Counted from the stretch's first letter, positions 31,135 to 44,891 are shown. The stretch: DNA of 64,000 nt from Capsicum annuum (GCF_002878395.1 NW_025842280.1:130928-194927); one strand, 5' to 3'. The notes: a model not told the origin generated them from the letters alone. Made by a program: numbers and translations.

Positions 31135-33686
31135 TCATGCCCCCTTTGGATGTAAACACATGGTGTTTTCATACAAAGCAGTAGACAACGAGGCGGAATT
31201 TTGTCCTAACCTTTATTTAAAAGCACGGAGCAAGATGAAGGAGGAAAACCAGGTCTTGACTTAGGACATCCTACCCACCCTAGTTATGAGGGGATTAAGT
31301 GACGAATATCTCCAAAGATTGGAAGGAGATGGACTATACCGAGTTGGAGAGTCGAGTGAGGTTCCATCGAGGTTCCAGTCCGCGGCTCTATTATTACATC
31401 CAAAAATGAAAATTACAAGTTAAAACATAAATAAAATTACAAAAATCCTATCTATATAGCCTCTGTTGGCCCTTGACTCAACTTTTATCACCCTATTCTT
31501 TGGGCGGGCTCCTGACTTGCAATTTCTTCCAACTTGTTGCTTGGCTTTCAATTGCTTCGCTTTGTTGCTTGACTTTTCGTTTCTTCACCCTATTCTACAG
31601 GCGGGCTCCTGACTTGCTATTCCATCACTTTGTTGCTTGACTTTTCATTTTCTTCACTCTGTTCTCCAAGCGGGCTCCAGACTTGCTATTTCATTACCCT
31701 GTTCTTCAGGAGGGCTCCTGAAACCCAAAATTAAAACTAGAATAAAAATTATCCCAAACAAGAATTATAATAAAGCAGTATTTCATTTTTGAAAGCGTTG
31801 TCCCATTTTCCCAAGAGGGTCTTGAACAGAACGTAAAATCCCATTTTTCAGGAGGGTCCTAAATTGAAAGTAAATTCCCATTTTTCAGGAGGGTCTTGAA
31901 CATAAAGTAAAATTCCATTTTTCAGGAGGGTCCTGAATAGCAAGTAAAATCCTATTTTTCAGGAGGGTCCTGAACAAAAATTAAAATTCCATTTTTCAGG
32001 AGGGTCCAGAGGGTCCTGAACATAAAGTAAAATCCCATTTTTCAGGAGGGTCCTGAACACAAAGTAAAATGCCATTTTTCAGGAGGGTCCTGAACATAAA
32101 TTAAAATCTCACGGATGTGCATTTCCAATGGTAGCTGAATTAAGTGAAGGGAATTCGCCCCAATTTCAACAAAGAAAATTTGTCAGTTAAAAACTTAGTG
32201 GTGGCTTGCAGCTCTTGGCTTCTCAGGTATCTGCCCCAACACTCATTCTTTTCATCTTTATTCTAAATCGCTAACACCTGCCCTATCTTGCCGCATCATC
32301 GACTCGGATCCAGATTGAGGAAAGTGAGTTCTAACTCTAACAATGGGATTCTATTTTACCATGCCTCTGTGGTGCACCCTTTTCCCAAATCTGAATGCTT
32401 CCACGAATACAACAGTCTGTCGGTTGATAGACTTCCTTTGCTTCATGTTGAATTACGATAATATTTCTTTCCTGTGTTGTTCCTTGGCTTTTCCTCGTAT
32501 AATTGGAAAGACTGGTAGTAAATTTTAAAATCCTTTCTCGCTTGTTTTGACACAGACTTGACTTAAAATGTAAAGAAATGATGGTGACTTTTATTTTGAT
32601 AAATGACATAAAAGACAAAAAGCATGAATATGTAAATGAAAGAAAAGGGTAATGTCCTATATTAAAAAAAGAAAACTTATCTGAATACGACAACCAACTC
32701 CAATGAGTATGACATGCATTTTGGATTGAGCTGCCTGATCTTCCTATCCAAACTCCCCATTTGTTGTTGATTTTATGCCTTTGCCGCTGAGCCGCTTCTT
32801 CAAATCCATTGGACTCATACATCACATTCGATTGACGACATCTTGAAAGACTTTCACCAACAAATCTCTTTCTTTTTACTTTTCACTTTTCTCTTGAACT
32901 CTCCATCGCCTTACGGTACTCGTGGGGGTTTTCACCATTAAAACTCTCTCATTTTTATTTCTCTACACTCACCATCGCCTTATGGTGCCTGCAAGGTTTT
33001 TCACCAATAAGACTCTCTCATTTTCATTTCTCTCAACTCATCATCGCCTTATGATGCCCACGGGGGTTTTTACTAATAAGACTCTCCCATTTTTGTATTT
33101 CTTTCCTGATTTCTTATGCTGAGGGAGACAAGTGGTACCTCACAATGTATCATCATATCCATTGTATGCTTAGCCTTAAAATTATCAAAAATTGATCTGA
33201 CGGACTTTCTTTGCATGTAACTTGGCTTTTGGTTAAGGTTAGAAAAGATGGTAAGGGGCTCAAACGATACTTGAAGTGGGGGTGGGACTTACAACCTTTG
33301 GAATCGACTCAAACAACACATTAATTCATGCCCCAGCTTTGTTGACTGGGTGAATCTTAAATCTTTATTTGGTTGGACTGAGCCCAAAATAAGGCAGCCT
33401 ACGTATCTTACTCCCGAGAGAGGAGAATTAGGTCGGACGTAGTTCCATCAACTTGTTCTTTGTTTTGATTTTTTTTTATTATTATTTCCTCGACATTTAT
33501 CTTTGACTCCATTTTTATTCCAAAAGAGGGATATGAAAGAAAATTAAAACGAAGCTCAAACGGGTAAACAAAGGATGACACAATGTTTGGATAGAAGAAT
33601 AAAATGCCTTCATCATATCAATCTTCAAAATGCAAGTACTAAACATGCAATAAAATCAACAAAGGATCAAATATCATACATAATAT
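31135..33686 (-). repeat. Tat element 3' untranslated region with three tandem-repeat arrays
   Basis: Non-coding. Array 1 (31470-31740): about 3-4 units of ~75 bp sharing TGTTGCTTGACTTTTC and GCGGGCTCCTGACTTGC. Array 2 (31804-32110): 8 units of 37 bp sharing TTTTTCAGGAGGGTCCTGAA; one unit has an extra 9-bp copy of GAGGGTCC. Array 3 (about 32857-33105): 3-4 units of ~70 bp sharing CATCGCCTTATG and ATAAGACTCTCTCATTTT. Tandem arrays at this position are known for Tat/Ogre elements. Confidence 0.9.
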
Positions 33687-35261
33687 CTTTTGACCATATC
33701 AGCATTGATAGCCATTTCTGCCATTTTGCCTTCAGTATCTGTCAAATATAAGGCTCCATTGGGCAACACTTTCTTCACAACAAAGGGACCTTGCCAGTTA
33801 GGGGAGAACTTGCCTTTCGCTTCAACCTAATGAGGAAGGATACGTCTCAATACCAACTGACCAACTTCAAAATTCCTGGGATGGACCTTTTTGTTATATG
33901 CTCGAGCCACTGGCCATGACACACAAACGCTAGCCTTTTTTCCTCAATCAAACTCAAATGTTCCAGTCGGGTTTTTACCCATTGTCATCATCAATCTCTG
34001 CTTCTACAATGACTTAAAGAGAGGGAATTTCAACTTCTGTAGGGATGACTGCTTCTGTCCCACACACCAATAAATATGGAGTTGCCTCTGTTGAAGTGCG
34101 AACAATGGTGCGATAACCTAGCAATGCAAACGATAACTTTTTATGCCACTGTCTAGACCCTTGTACCATTTTTTGTAGTATTTTTTTTATATTCTTATTG
34201 GTGGCTTCTACAGCAACATTGGCCTTTGGGCGATATGGAGTAGAATTTTGATGTGCGATCTTAAACTGTTGACATACTTCTTGCATTAAATGACTATTGA
34301 GATTGGCAGCATTGTCTGTAATGATCATCTTAGGAATTCTAAATCTACAAAAGATATTGGCATAAACAAAGTCCACCACAGCCTTCTTTGTCACTGACTT
34401 GAAATTTACTGCTTCTACCCACTTTGTGAAGTAGTCAATGGCTACCAAAATGAATCTATGCGCATTTGATTCCTTTGACTCAATTGGTCCAATCACATCC
34501 ATTCCCCAAGCCACGAACGGCCATGGAGCGGCCATTGCATGCAACTCAACAGGAGGAGAATGTATCAGATCACCATGTACCTGACATTGATGACACTTTC
34601 GAACAAATTGAATAGAATCCCTTTCCATAGTAAGCCAGTAATAACCTGCTCGAAGAATCTTCTTTGACAAGACATGATCATTCATGTGCGAACCGCATAC
34701 TCCAGAGTGTATTTTAACCATGATTGCCGAGGCTTCTCTTGCATCTACACACCTCAAAAGTCCTAGATCTGGGGTTCTCTTATATAAGATTCCCCTACTT
34801 AAGAAAAATCCACTAGCCAAACGCCTAATAGCCCTCTTTTGATCATTGGTGGTATATGCTGGGTATTCTCCAGACTGCATGTATCGCTTGATATCTAAGA
34901 ACCAGGGCTCTCCATCGAGCTCTTCTTCAACCGCATTACAGTAAGCATGCTGATCACGACTCTGTATATGCATCGAATCGATGTAGGCTTTATCAAGATG
35001 TTGGAGCATTGAAGACAGAGTGGCTAAAGCATCTGTAATTTCATTATGAATCCTTGGAATATGCCTAAATTTTACTAACACAAACCGTTGACATAGCTCC
35101 TGCAAGCATTGTCGATACGGGATGAGCTTTAAATCTTGTGTCTCCCAATCGCCTTTAATTTGATGGATAAGCAAATACGAATCTCCCAATATCCATAATT
35201 CTTGGACTCCCATATCAACAGCTAACCTCAAACCAAGAATACAGGCTTCATACTCTGCCAT
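33687..35261 (-). pseudogene. Tat integrase and C-terminal half of the second RNase H
   Basis: A 415-codon open frame (35261-34014) begins inside the second RNase H (NMAEYEACILGLRLA, GDSYLLIHQIKGDW), then carries the integrase: zinc-binding HHCC (ending CHQCQVHGD), core D-D-E with WGMDVIGPIES, FTKWVEA and ITDNAANLNS, where the usual DNG(A/T) reads DNAAN. It stops at 34014. The integrase C-terminus goes on in decayed form to about 33687 (minus strand, WQGPFVVKKVLPNGALYL). Catalyses insertion of element DNA in the intact family. Confidence 0.85.
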
Positions 35262-36699
35262 ATTGTTAGTACAGTGGAATCAAAGTTGTGCTGTTATCGG
35301 GAAATATTGTCCCGATTCATTGATAAGAACCACACCTATTCTGACTCCTTTCATATTGACAGCTCCATCGAAGAACAACCTCCAACCTAGATCAGCATCT
35401 ATAATGACTTCATCGACACACGACACTTCTTGGTCAGGAAAATATGTCTTTAATGGCTCGTACTCTTCATCGATAGGATTCTCAACAAGATGATCTACCA
35501 AGTCTTGGGCTTTCATAGCGGTTCGAGTCATACATACAATGTCGAACTCGGTAAGCAATATTTGCCACTTTGCCAATCGAACTATCGGCATAGGCTTCTG
35601 AAAGATATACTTCAAAGGATCTATGCGGAAGATAAGATAAGTAGTATAGGATGAGAGATAATGCTTCAACTTCTGTGCTACCCAAGTTAGGGCACAACAC
35701 GTCCTTTCAAGAAGAGTATACCTGGCCTCATATGCAGTGAACTTCTTACTAAGATAATAAATAACCTGCTCCTTTTTGCCTGTGATATCATGTTGACCCA
35801 GGACACAACTGAAAGAATTGTCCATGATTGATAAATATAAGATCAAAGGACTACTAGGCTCCAGGGGTACCAGCATGGGCGAATTTGACAAATATCTTTT
35901 AATTCGATCGAACGCTTCCAGACATTCTTCAGTCCATTTTACCACAGCACTCTTTTTCAACAATTTGAATATGGGCTCACAGGTGGTTGTGAGTTGAGCA
36001 ATAAACCTGCTAATGTAGTTCAGTCTACCAAGCAAAGTCATCACCTCCGTTCTATTCTTGAGAGGGGGCAAATCCTGAATGGCTTTGATTTTTGAGGGAT
36101 CCAATTCAATTCCCCGACGGCTGACTACAAACCCCAACAACTTATTTTGCCGGGTTGAGTTTGAGATTATACCTGCGAAGCCTTTCAAAGAACTTTCTTA
36201 AATCTTTAACATGGAAGACATAACTTTTTGACTTAATAATCACATCATCCACGTAGACCTCAATCTCCTTATGCATCATATCTTGAAACATAGTGGTCAT
36301 GACTCTCATGTATGTTGCTCCAGCATTCTTCAAACCGAATGGCATCACTCGATAATAATAAGTCCCCCATGGTGTGATAAAAGACGTCTTCTCTGCGTCG
36401 TCATCATCTATGATGATCTGGTGATATCCGGCATAGCAATCCATAAAAGAGGCAACCTCGTGTTTAGCATAATTGTCTAGCAAAATATGGATGTTGGGCA
36501 GTGGAAAATCATCTTTTGGACTTGCTCTGTTTAAATCACGGTAATGAACACACACTCGAATTTTGCCATCTTTCTTTGGTACGGGAACAACATTGGATAA
36601 CCACATGGGATAGCGAGCTACTCGAATTACTTTGGATTCAAGTTGTTTCATGATTTCCTCTTTAATTTTAATACTTACATCCGTTTTAAACTTCCTCAA
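35262..36699 (-). pseudogene. Tat reverse transcriptase, RNase H and start of the second RNase H
   Basis: Frames 36699-36142 (185 codons: RVCVHYRDLNRASPKDDFPL, MPFGLKNAGATYMR and YVDD at 36244-36255) and 36188-35280 (302 codons: RNase H with YEARYTLLERTCCAL, then RLFFDGAVNMKG, the start of the second RNase H). The two frames overlap by a frameshift at about 36150-36185. The second ends at TGA 35279-35277, a single nonsense change; the frame is open again beyond it to 34014. Confidence 0.9.
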
Positions 36700-36702
36700 A
36701 TT

Positions 36703-38630
36703 CTATTTGACAGGAGGGAACGCGGGATCAGTTGGCAATTTGTGAGCCACTAATTCAGTGCTTAAACCAGGCATATCATCATAAGACCATGCAAAAACAT
36801 CCTTATAATTAATTAATGCTTGAATCATTCCATCTCTTAGCTGTGGCAAAGCATGTACACTAATTTTAATTTCCCTAACATCTTCTTGATCCCCTAGATT
36901 TATTGGCTCAGTCTCATTCAAATTAGGATTCGGTTTGTCTTCAAACTGTTCCAACTCTTGGCTTATTTCTTCTAGTGCTTCTTCTTCATCATATTCCCCA
37001 TCCCGCTTCATTACATCCTGATTAGTTTGGAATTTAAGGTCAGGCTAAAAATTCTGCATGCATCTCATGCCATTAGAATCAGCATAAAGAGAACTGTGTT
37101 AAAAAAGAAAAACAAAATATATTAGACACGAAACAAAAGGGACATTACATTTCATTAAATAAAAAGACAGAAGGGTTTAAACATATACGCCAACATAACA
37201 TAAACAAACTAAAATCCAAATTACAACCCTGAAATAGTTCGGATAAATAGAAAGAAAAATAAAATAAACTACCAAAACTCCCTCCTGACGGGGAGAGGAT
37301 TGACTTTCCAATTATTGAGCCGGATAGCTGGACCTATGAATTGGACGTCTGCCATACTAGTACCTTCTCCTGCTTCGACCATATCAACTTCAATAAAAAG
37401 GTTCTGGAAGTCATCAACCAATTCAACTTCAAATTCCACATGCTTCGTGACACAGCTCTTAATAAATGATTCACTGAGTAGTGGCATTGGGCGAGGGCGT
37501 GACCGTGTTTTCTTTTTCCTTCCCTTGACTTTCTTCAAATCTTCAGCTGTAGGCTTAAATCCCAGACCAAACGTGCCCACGTTCTCACTCGAACATATGG
37601 GATGAACTATACCGTGTAGAGACGCTCCCAAACCCTTTCCTGGCTCAAATCCATATTTCCAATGTTCACTCACCATTATAATAGAAGCGAAAGACAATTA
37701 CAGTCCCGGTATAGCCTGCCATTCAAGGATATGATTCACTGGCGCTGTATCAAAAATTTGATAGACGAATGTCTCCTTTACGTTATTTGCTTCAATAAGA
37801 GACAAGGGAGAATCTTCGTAGGCTGACAAATCTCCTTCACCATGAATAACTACTTCTTGCCTATCATGCTCAAACTTAATCATTTGGTGCAGTGTAGATG
37901 CAACCGCCTTGGTCTTGTGGATCCACGACCTTCCCAGCAACAGATTGTAAGAGGAGTCTACATTCAATACTTGAAACTCTATGGTGAACTCAACAGGCCC
38001 TATGGTCAACATTAGTTTTATTTCGCCAATGGAATTTGATTTTGCACCATCGAAAGCCTTAACACATACATTGTTGGGCCTGATCCTGTCAACACCAATA
38101 TTCAACTTTTGTAAAGTAGAAATAGGGCAAATATTTGTACCTGAACCTCTATCAATCATAACAGGAGTGACGTAGAAATCTTCATACATCACTATAATGT
38201 AAAGGCCCCAGTTATGCCCTATACCTTCAACAGGCAATTCATCTTCAGAAAAGCTGATCCGATTGACCTTAAAGATTTTTCCAACAATTTTCTCAAGTTG
38301 GTTGATTGTAATCTCCCTTGGAACATATGCTTTATTTAATACCTTCAGTAAAACATCACGGTGTTTCTTGGAGTGCAACAGCAAAGATAAAAGGGAAATT
38401 TGAGTAGAGGTTTTCTTCAACTGGTCTAATATTGAATACTCTGGCAATTTTATCTTTTTTAAAAATTCTTCAGCTTCTTCTTCGGTGATAGGATTTTTGA
38501 TGGATGATGGTCCACTCACCGTTGGCTTGGACTTTCTTAAGTTTTTAGGCATGAAGCATCTTCCTGACATAGTCAAACCCCCTACCTCATCTACATCTTC
38601 CACAACTTCATTCCCGTGATAGTTTATCAC
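36703..38630 (-). pseudogene. Tat protease and linker to reverse transcriptase
   Basis: Frame 38630-37698 (310 codons) contains the retropepsin (VTPVMIDRGSGTNICPIS; the usual DSGS reads DRGSGT) with SYNLLLGRSWIH downstream. A nonsense codon separates it from 37697-37269 (same frame, starts MSFASIIM), which holds the G-patch-like EHWKYGFEPGKGLG. 37011-36703 is the acidic linker and the very start of reverse transcriptase (YKDVFAWSYDDMPGL). No continuous polyprotein remains. Confidence 0.85.
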
Positions 38631-38645
38631 AGTCCGCCCATAATT

Positions 38646-40737
38646 CTAGGGAACCCTTTTCGTATCAACTATCGGATGTTGGGTCATCGGTTTGAGGATA
38701 ATAGGCGCTGTCAGTGCTCCTTTCACCGTCAAGATGGGCTGACTCAGAGCTCCCACCACTGTCAACTTAGGTTTATCCTGACTTAAATCAACATACCTTC
38801 TGGCACCCTGTACTGTGATCAGGGGTTTCTTTGTTCTTTCTTGGGCTTTATCTTCTCTCATTCCTTCCTGGCTCAATGACATTGCTTTCAAAGACTCCAC
38901 TACATTCACTGATTTCTCCTCAGTGGTTTGTATCTTGACAATAGGCTTATAACCCCTCGAAGACTCTTTTCCATCATATATCAATTCTAACATATTGGGT
39001 TCAGCATAGGTTCGCAGCAGATTCTGGTTAATGTTTGGACCCTCTGGGGCCTGGACCAGCATCTAATTTATGTCAATTAAATCTTGGACAACTCTCTTTA
39101 AATGCCAGCATTTCTCGATATCATGTCCTGGCATATCAGAATAGTATGCACACCTTAAAGAATAATCGAGATTCCTCGGCAGTGGATTTGAAAGCCTTCC
39201 TTGAATTGGGCTCAAAACCTTCAACTTTCTGAACCTATCAAACAAACTAGCATATGACTCCCCAAGAGGTGTGAATTGATTTTTGACCGCCTTTTCTTTT
39301 TATACTCGGGCCTAGGCTGAAAACTGGGTCTGGAGGGGTTTTGGTAATTTGGTGAAGCGAATGGGCGATTTTGTGGAGCTTGCGCACGCCACTATGGGTA
39401 AGAAGGGGTTTGGGCATATGGTTGCGCACTATACACTAGGTACGGGGGTGGTGAAATGGAATATAAAGGGTTTCGTGGAGGGTAGTAATGGTGGGGAGGA
39501 ATATATGGAGCTTGGGCATTGACTTGGGCTTGGGATTGCGGATAGGGGCGAGGTGGTCTTTTGGGATAGGAATGGGTTTTAGCTATGACAGTCGCCACAT
39601 CCTCTTTCTTCTTTTTACCTCTAAATATGCCAGATCCACCTTGAATTACTTGTGTGGTGGATTTTAATGCGACAAAACTCACTATTCGGCTGGTCTTAAT
39701 CCCGTCCTCTATCATCTCCCCCATTTTAAGGACTTCAATAAAAGATTTTCCCATTGCCGAAAATAAATGTTGAAAATACGTCTCATCCTATGCCTGAATG
39801 AAAACTTTTACCAACTTTCTTTCATTGGAGGCTTTACCCTGGCAGCCTGTTCACGCCACCTTATCGCGTATTCCCTAAAACCTTCAGTGCTCTTTTTCTT
39901 CATGTTGACCAAGGATTTTTTGTCCAGGATCAGGTCGATGTTATACTAAAAATGTTGAACAAATTCATAAGCCAAGTCATCCCAGCTGTTCCATTTATCA
40001 ATATCTCGATCGATAAACCATTCTGAGGCCAGATTAGAAAGACTCTCGCCAAAGAAGGCCACGAGCAACTCTTCCTTTCCTCTTGCAGCCCTCAAGTGGT
40101 TGTAATAACGTCTCAAGTGTGCAATGGAATCACTGTGTCCTACATACTTCTTGAACTTAGGCATCTTAAAACCGAGGGGAAGGTTGATTTCTAGGAACAT
40201 GCAAAGATCTTTATAAGAAACACTCCTATAATCTCCGATTCCTTGCAAATTCCTCATAGCCTATTCTAAAATTTTCAATTTTTGGGCTATGATATCTTGT
40301 TCCTCCATTGCGATAGGTTTCTTCGTATCAAATGGAAATGGAAGCGGTTGAATGTACCCATACAGTTCATTCATTTGCAAAGTAGGCTCTGGAGCATAAT
40401 ACTGACTATCTGAAACCTTCAGTATTGGCTCACTGGAAGACCTAGGAAGCCTCATTGTGGGACGCACAACATATATGGGAGTTTCATGTGGTGGCGGAGC
40501 CACGAATATTGATGTGATCGGTGGCACTGGCTGAGCAGCTGGTCTTGATTGGGGAGCTGCCAAGGGCACACCAGAACTACCAGGATAATAATGTCGCGGA
40601 GTGAATCCTGGCGCATGCTCAGGTCACTCAGTAGGAGCAAAGAATTATGCCTGAGAGAGCAGTGGACAGTTAGAGATATTCCCAAGACCTTCAGGGAGCG
40701 GAGGAGGAGGCATTCCGCTGGCCCATACCCGGTGTAA
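38646..40737 (-). pseudogene. Tat gag, broken
   Basis: Pieces: 40569-40261 (Pro-rich N-terminus), 40257-39946 (gag core; KFKKYVGHSDSIAHLRRYY and SEWFIDRDIDKWNSWDDLAYEF), 39754-39392, 39245-39063 (Cys/His remnant ending HDIEKCWHLK) and 39062-38646. The nucleocapsid zinc finger is reduced to one Cys-His half. Builds the virus-like particle in intact relatives. Confidence 0.85.
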
Positions 40738-42191
40738 ATCTATCAATTATTGCCTGAGCCTTACTACCTCATTATTGTGTTCAGAACTTTCTTCCCTGTG
40801 ATTCTGATCCGGGTCAATGAGCGAATTTTCAATCTCCCTGCTAGCCATGGCGAGCTTTGCTTTGGATCTAGTGAAGTATGGGTGACTAGCTAGAGTGCTG
40901 CAAACCTACCACTATTATCTGAAAGAACATGCTCATCAAAGACGACATCCGTTAGGATTAGGGCACACAATAAACATGGGAATCACATTGGTAAAATTGT
41001 CCTAAATTCATGTTCATTTCTACCAGCTTTTGAGGGTAATGAGGTCATTTTAACATCATCCTGATTTTTTCTACACTTATTTTTTATCTTTTTTTTATCT
41101 ACACTTATTATTATTATTATTATATTATATATTTTTTTCGTATCCATGTCTGTTCTTCTCTTTTCTCTCGTTATCTACCTTTATTTTATCATTCTTTATG
41201 GCTTTTGTTTTTCTTTAAAAGAGGAAAAATAATAAAAAACAATGAAATAAAATGATTAGATCGAACCCAAAAGTAGGTTGCCTACGTATCATGTTGTACA
41301 TGAATCAGATCTTGCGTAGTTCTGGCAGCACGTACATAAACATTACCCACTTTTTTTTTTTTGCAAAACGAAAATAAACAAATCAAGGAAAGACGTAACA
41401 TCAAAACATTTTTGAAGAAAGAAAACAACAAAAATGTACAAAAGTTTGGGACCACTTTAAAACTAAACAACAAATACAAAATAAAATTATAGACCCCTAA
41501 GACGACATAGGTGAAATTACTAATAAAGACTCTAATACCAAAATTTGATAGGAGTAGAAGATTCCCAACCCTTGGGATTTTTGACGCAAATATATGTCGA
41601 TGGGACGGACCACATCCATGACTCCAATTTGCCGAACAGAAGTACTGAGCGAAATCAGTTTACTTGGCAAACAACTCTAGATTACGGGGCGAGAGACCTA
41701 GGCTAATACTAAGACAAACACCAACACAAAGATTACTGAACTCACTGAGGGTTTCCTACGTATCCTAACCCGAGGGAAGGGAATCAGGTATGCGTAGTTC
41801 ATCCAGATTGGATAATTAGCGATTAACTAATAAATTGACCCTAACTTAAGAGACACAACCAAAACAAACGAAAATAAAACTTTTGGATTTTCAGCTAGAC
41901 ATTTTAACTAAGACTGACACCACCAATTATGAAGAATAAATATTTTTGGTATTTTTGTTTTTGACAAATAAGTAGAAAAGGCAAACATTTTTTTTTTGAA
42001 TTTACGGTACCTTGAGAAGACAAATGCAAAACGTAAAAAAAATCTTTTTGGGTTTTTGGATCGTGAGGAACAAAAGCCACAAAGAATTCTAAAATAAACT
42101 ACAACATTCCCTTTTTTCTTTCATTCTTTTCGACTCACTTTTTCTATTTTTTTCTTTTTCGTTTTTTCCTATGCACCTTACTCCTAACAAA

Positions 42192-42229
<38 letters not shown>

Positions 42230-42754
42230 TTCTCAAAAATCGGTCCGTCAAATGACCACGTTACCCTTAAAAATGCAACAGTTAGCACGTAGAGATGCTT
42301 TAGAGGTGAGTCTCCTACAAAGGGCCATGTGGGTCCCGCTAGGTCTTAGTATGATGCACATAAGCATGACCTAAAGGCTGACCTACGTTGTGGTTCACTA
42401 ACAAGGCTGTTCGGGGGAGCGTATGGTCGATAGTGGCTGCTTTGCTTTCCACCTACTCCATAACACTGACGGCTCCCCCCCTAAAATAAGGGTGACTCAA
42501 CTAGAGGTTGTGTACAACACATGTACTATAGACTTGTTGCAGAAAGAAGGCCGGGGGGTGGACTCATAATGACAGATATAAAGCGGTAACACATAGGATA
42601 AATACTATAAACAAAAAGTACGAAAACGCACAAAAGTGAAAATAATACCAACAATAATCACAAACAATGCTTATACACTTATAATGCCAAACAAAGCCGA
42701 TACGACTCAAAAATAAGCTCGAATTCTCAACCCTCCCCAGCAGAGTCGCAGAGC
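40738..42754 (-). other. Tat 5' untranslated region and primer binding site
   Basis: Two kilobases between the 5' LTR and gag without a recognisable gene. Just inside the LTR the minus strand reads GCGACTCTGCTGGGGAGG (about 42734-42751), a primer-binding-site candidate typical of the Tat/Ogre group (usually matched to a tRNA other than initiator Met; partner not determined here). A (TTA)n microsatellite lies at 42195-42228. Confidence 0.6.
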
Positions 42755-44891
42755 TATCACACCCCTTTTTCAACTCCCGAAAGATATGGTTATATATTAA
42801 TGTTCGAAAGAGTTTTAATTATCAAGTAACAAGAAATAAAAATTTGCTTCGGAAAAGGATTATTTACATTTTTTACTCAGAGTCACCACTTGGCATAATC
42901 TGGTGTGCCAAGTCACCGTTAGATAATCCTTTCCAAAGCCATTTGACTCTTTAAACTGGTTTGCGAACAAAGATTCCGGCTAAGGAATTCTGTTGACCGA
43001 GAGGAAGGTGTTAGGCACCTCTCGATCCCGTGGTTCAACCACGGTCGCTTGATAGAGTGTATCGACTATTTTTTGGCACTAAGAAATGTATAAACCGCAC
43101 AAAAGCACGCAAAATAATCAAACAAAACAAAACCATCCAAAATGTAAAGTCCAGTCCAATTATTACAATCCAAAATAAAAAGGGACTGGCATTAAACCTA
43201 CGCTAATCCTAAACTAATGCTCTAATCGACGCCTCGGGCCTTCACCACAAACGTCCTCCGGGTACATGATACCTCGGGGAATTCCCCGGTGAATAAATAT
43301 ATACAGATACTTCGGGGCATTCCCCAGCCAAATTATACAATTGAATTAAATATGATAAACTAGAAAGAAACATTCATACGCACATTCCAAGATCCAACCA
43401 AAACATCAATCTTAAATTCCTGCCTACCCGAACCTATGTTGCCTATCCATTTCAACCTAAACACGATCCAATCATGTTCACAAACTTAAAATTTTATTCC
43501 AGATTAAACAGAACAACCGACAAACTAACATTAATCTAAAATCATTCTTTTTATCAATTTCTCAATCCCACCCCGCTAACTTCATTTTTTATCAATCACA
43601 TTATGCATATAATCATCACATCAGAACTTCAACAAAAATCCACCGACCATGGTTGCACCAACATAATCAAGACAATTCAACCAATCAAGGTAAAGAAAAA
43701 GGGAGTTAAGAAAGTGGACCTTTTGATAATCAATTTCAGTTGAATAATGATATTAAAGAAGCCCAAATTTTGAATCCCGAATAGAAGACCTCAATCGAAA
43801 AAACTCCCAAGCTCGGTATCGCCAAAATTGAAGCTCTAAATTGGTTGTGGGAAGCAGATTAAGACAAAAACAGGACCCCAAGACTCAAAACAATAGCAAA
43901 CCAATGAACCACTATATGTTTCGACATTTTTTTTGGTGACACAGTAATCGGAGTAAATAACTGGACGTGAACTCTACCTCATTTCAATGCGTGTCTCAAT
44001 TTTCGATGAATCTAAGCTTCAAATGAGCTTTTTGTGCTTCGAATTTCACAATCGAAAGATGGAGCCCCAACCCGAACGTCGACTAACCGTATTTCGAACC
44101 AACAAAGATGATAAGCCCGAACCTATTTTGCACCCCTAGCTACTGTTTCGACCGATTTTCAGCAGACTTTGCCGGATTTGAACCAACAACGATGATAAGC
44201 CCGAACCTATTTCACACCCCTAGCTACTGTTTCGACAAATTTCTAGTATACTTCGCCGGATTTGAGTCTGGTTGGGATGATTTTGGTCATAGATTGCTTC
44301 TCTGTTCATCCCTTTTCTCTCGATTTCACTCTCTCAACGTCTCTCCCATCGCTATTTTTTTTAGCTCCCTATTCTTGTGGAGAAAAAGTTGTGTCTCTCC
44401 TGTATGTGTATCATGTGTCGAAGAAAAGAAAATGGGTTGTCTCTATCGTGTGTTAATGGCGTAGGTATGAGTGACGATCGATATATTTTTCTGTGAAGGA
44501 ATCGTCTATGGCGTGAATATTTTGTGAAAGAAAAAATGGACTCTCTATTATTGTGAGGAAGAAAACATCAAATTCATCATCCGCCCCTTTCTTCTCTTGT
44601 AGTGGTCCGATGTATATAGAATGTAAGGTGGTATGGTAGGGTAGTGGTGAGGTGGGATAGAGTTTGTTAGGATAGGGTAGGTGGGTGTTGTTTTTTAATT
44701 GGAGGGATAAGAGTTAGGTGTCTATTTTTTCTGGGTAGGTTGCTAGTAAGAAAAAATTAGTTAGAGGATTGTTATTTTTTGTCATTTTATGGAGGGATTA
44801 TCATACGGGTGAGGGTACACGGTAGGATAACATAAAATGAGTAAAAGTGAATAAAATTTGAACTTTAAGAGGACGAAATCACGTGTCTACA
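42755..44891 (-). repeat. 5' LTR of the Tat element
   Basis: Partner of 28999-31134, same length within one base. Its inner plus-strand terminus reads TATCACACCCC, so the conserved TG has become TA. It also carries the ~80-bp internal duplication (44120-44260). Confidence 0.93.

Larger units (their letters stand above)
28999..44891 (-). mobile_element. Ty3/gypsy Tat-lineage LTR retrotransposon, full length
   Basis: A 15,893-bp element read on the minus strand, with LTRs of 2137 bp (5', 42755-44891) and 2136 bp (3', 28999-31134) and a 5-bp target duplication GCGTG (28994-28998 and 44892-44896). Coding order: gag, protease, reverse transcriptase, RNase H, a second RNase H, integrase. The extra RNase H before integrase and the long repeat-rich 3' untranslated region are hallmarks of the Tat/Ogre lineage. 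Scattered nonsense changes interrupt every domain. LTRs differ by roughly 5% over the first 270 bases by eye. Confidence 0.95.

Noticed and set aside
31804..32110. 37-bp repeats considered as a CRISPR array
   Set aside because: Units are head-to-tail without spacers, in a plant retrotransposon 3' untranslated region.
35263..35493. Plus-strand frames across the Tat pol region
   Set aside because: Shadows of the minus-strand polyprotein; no independent support.
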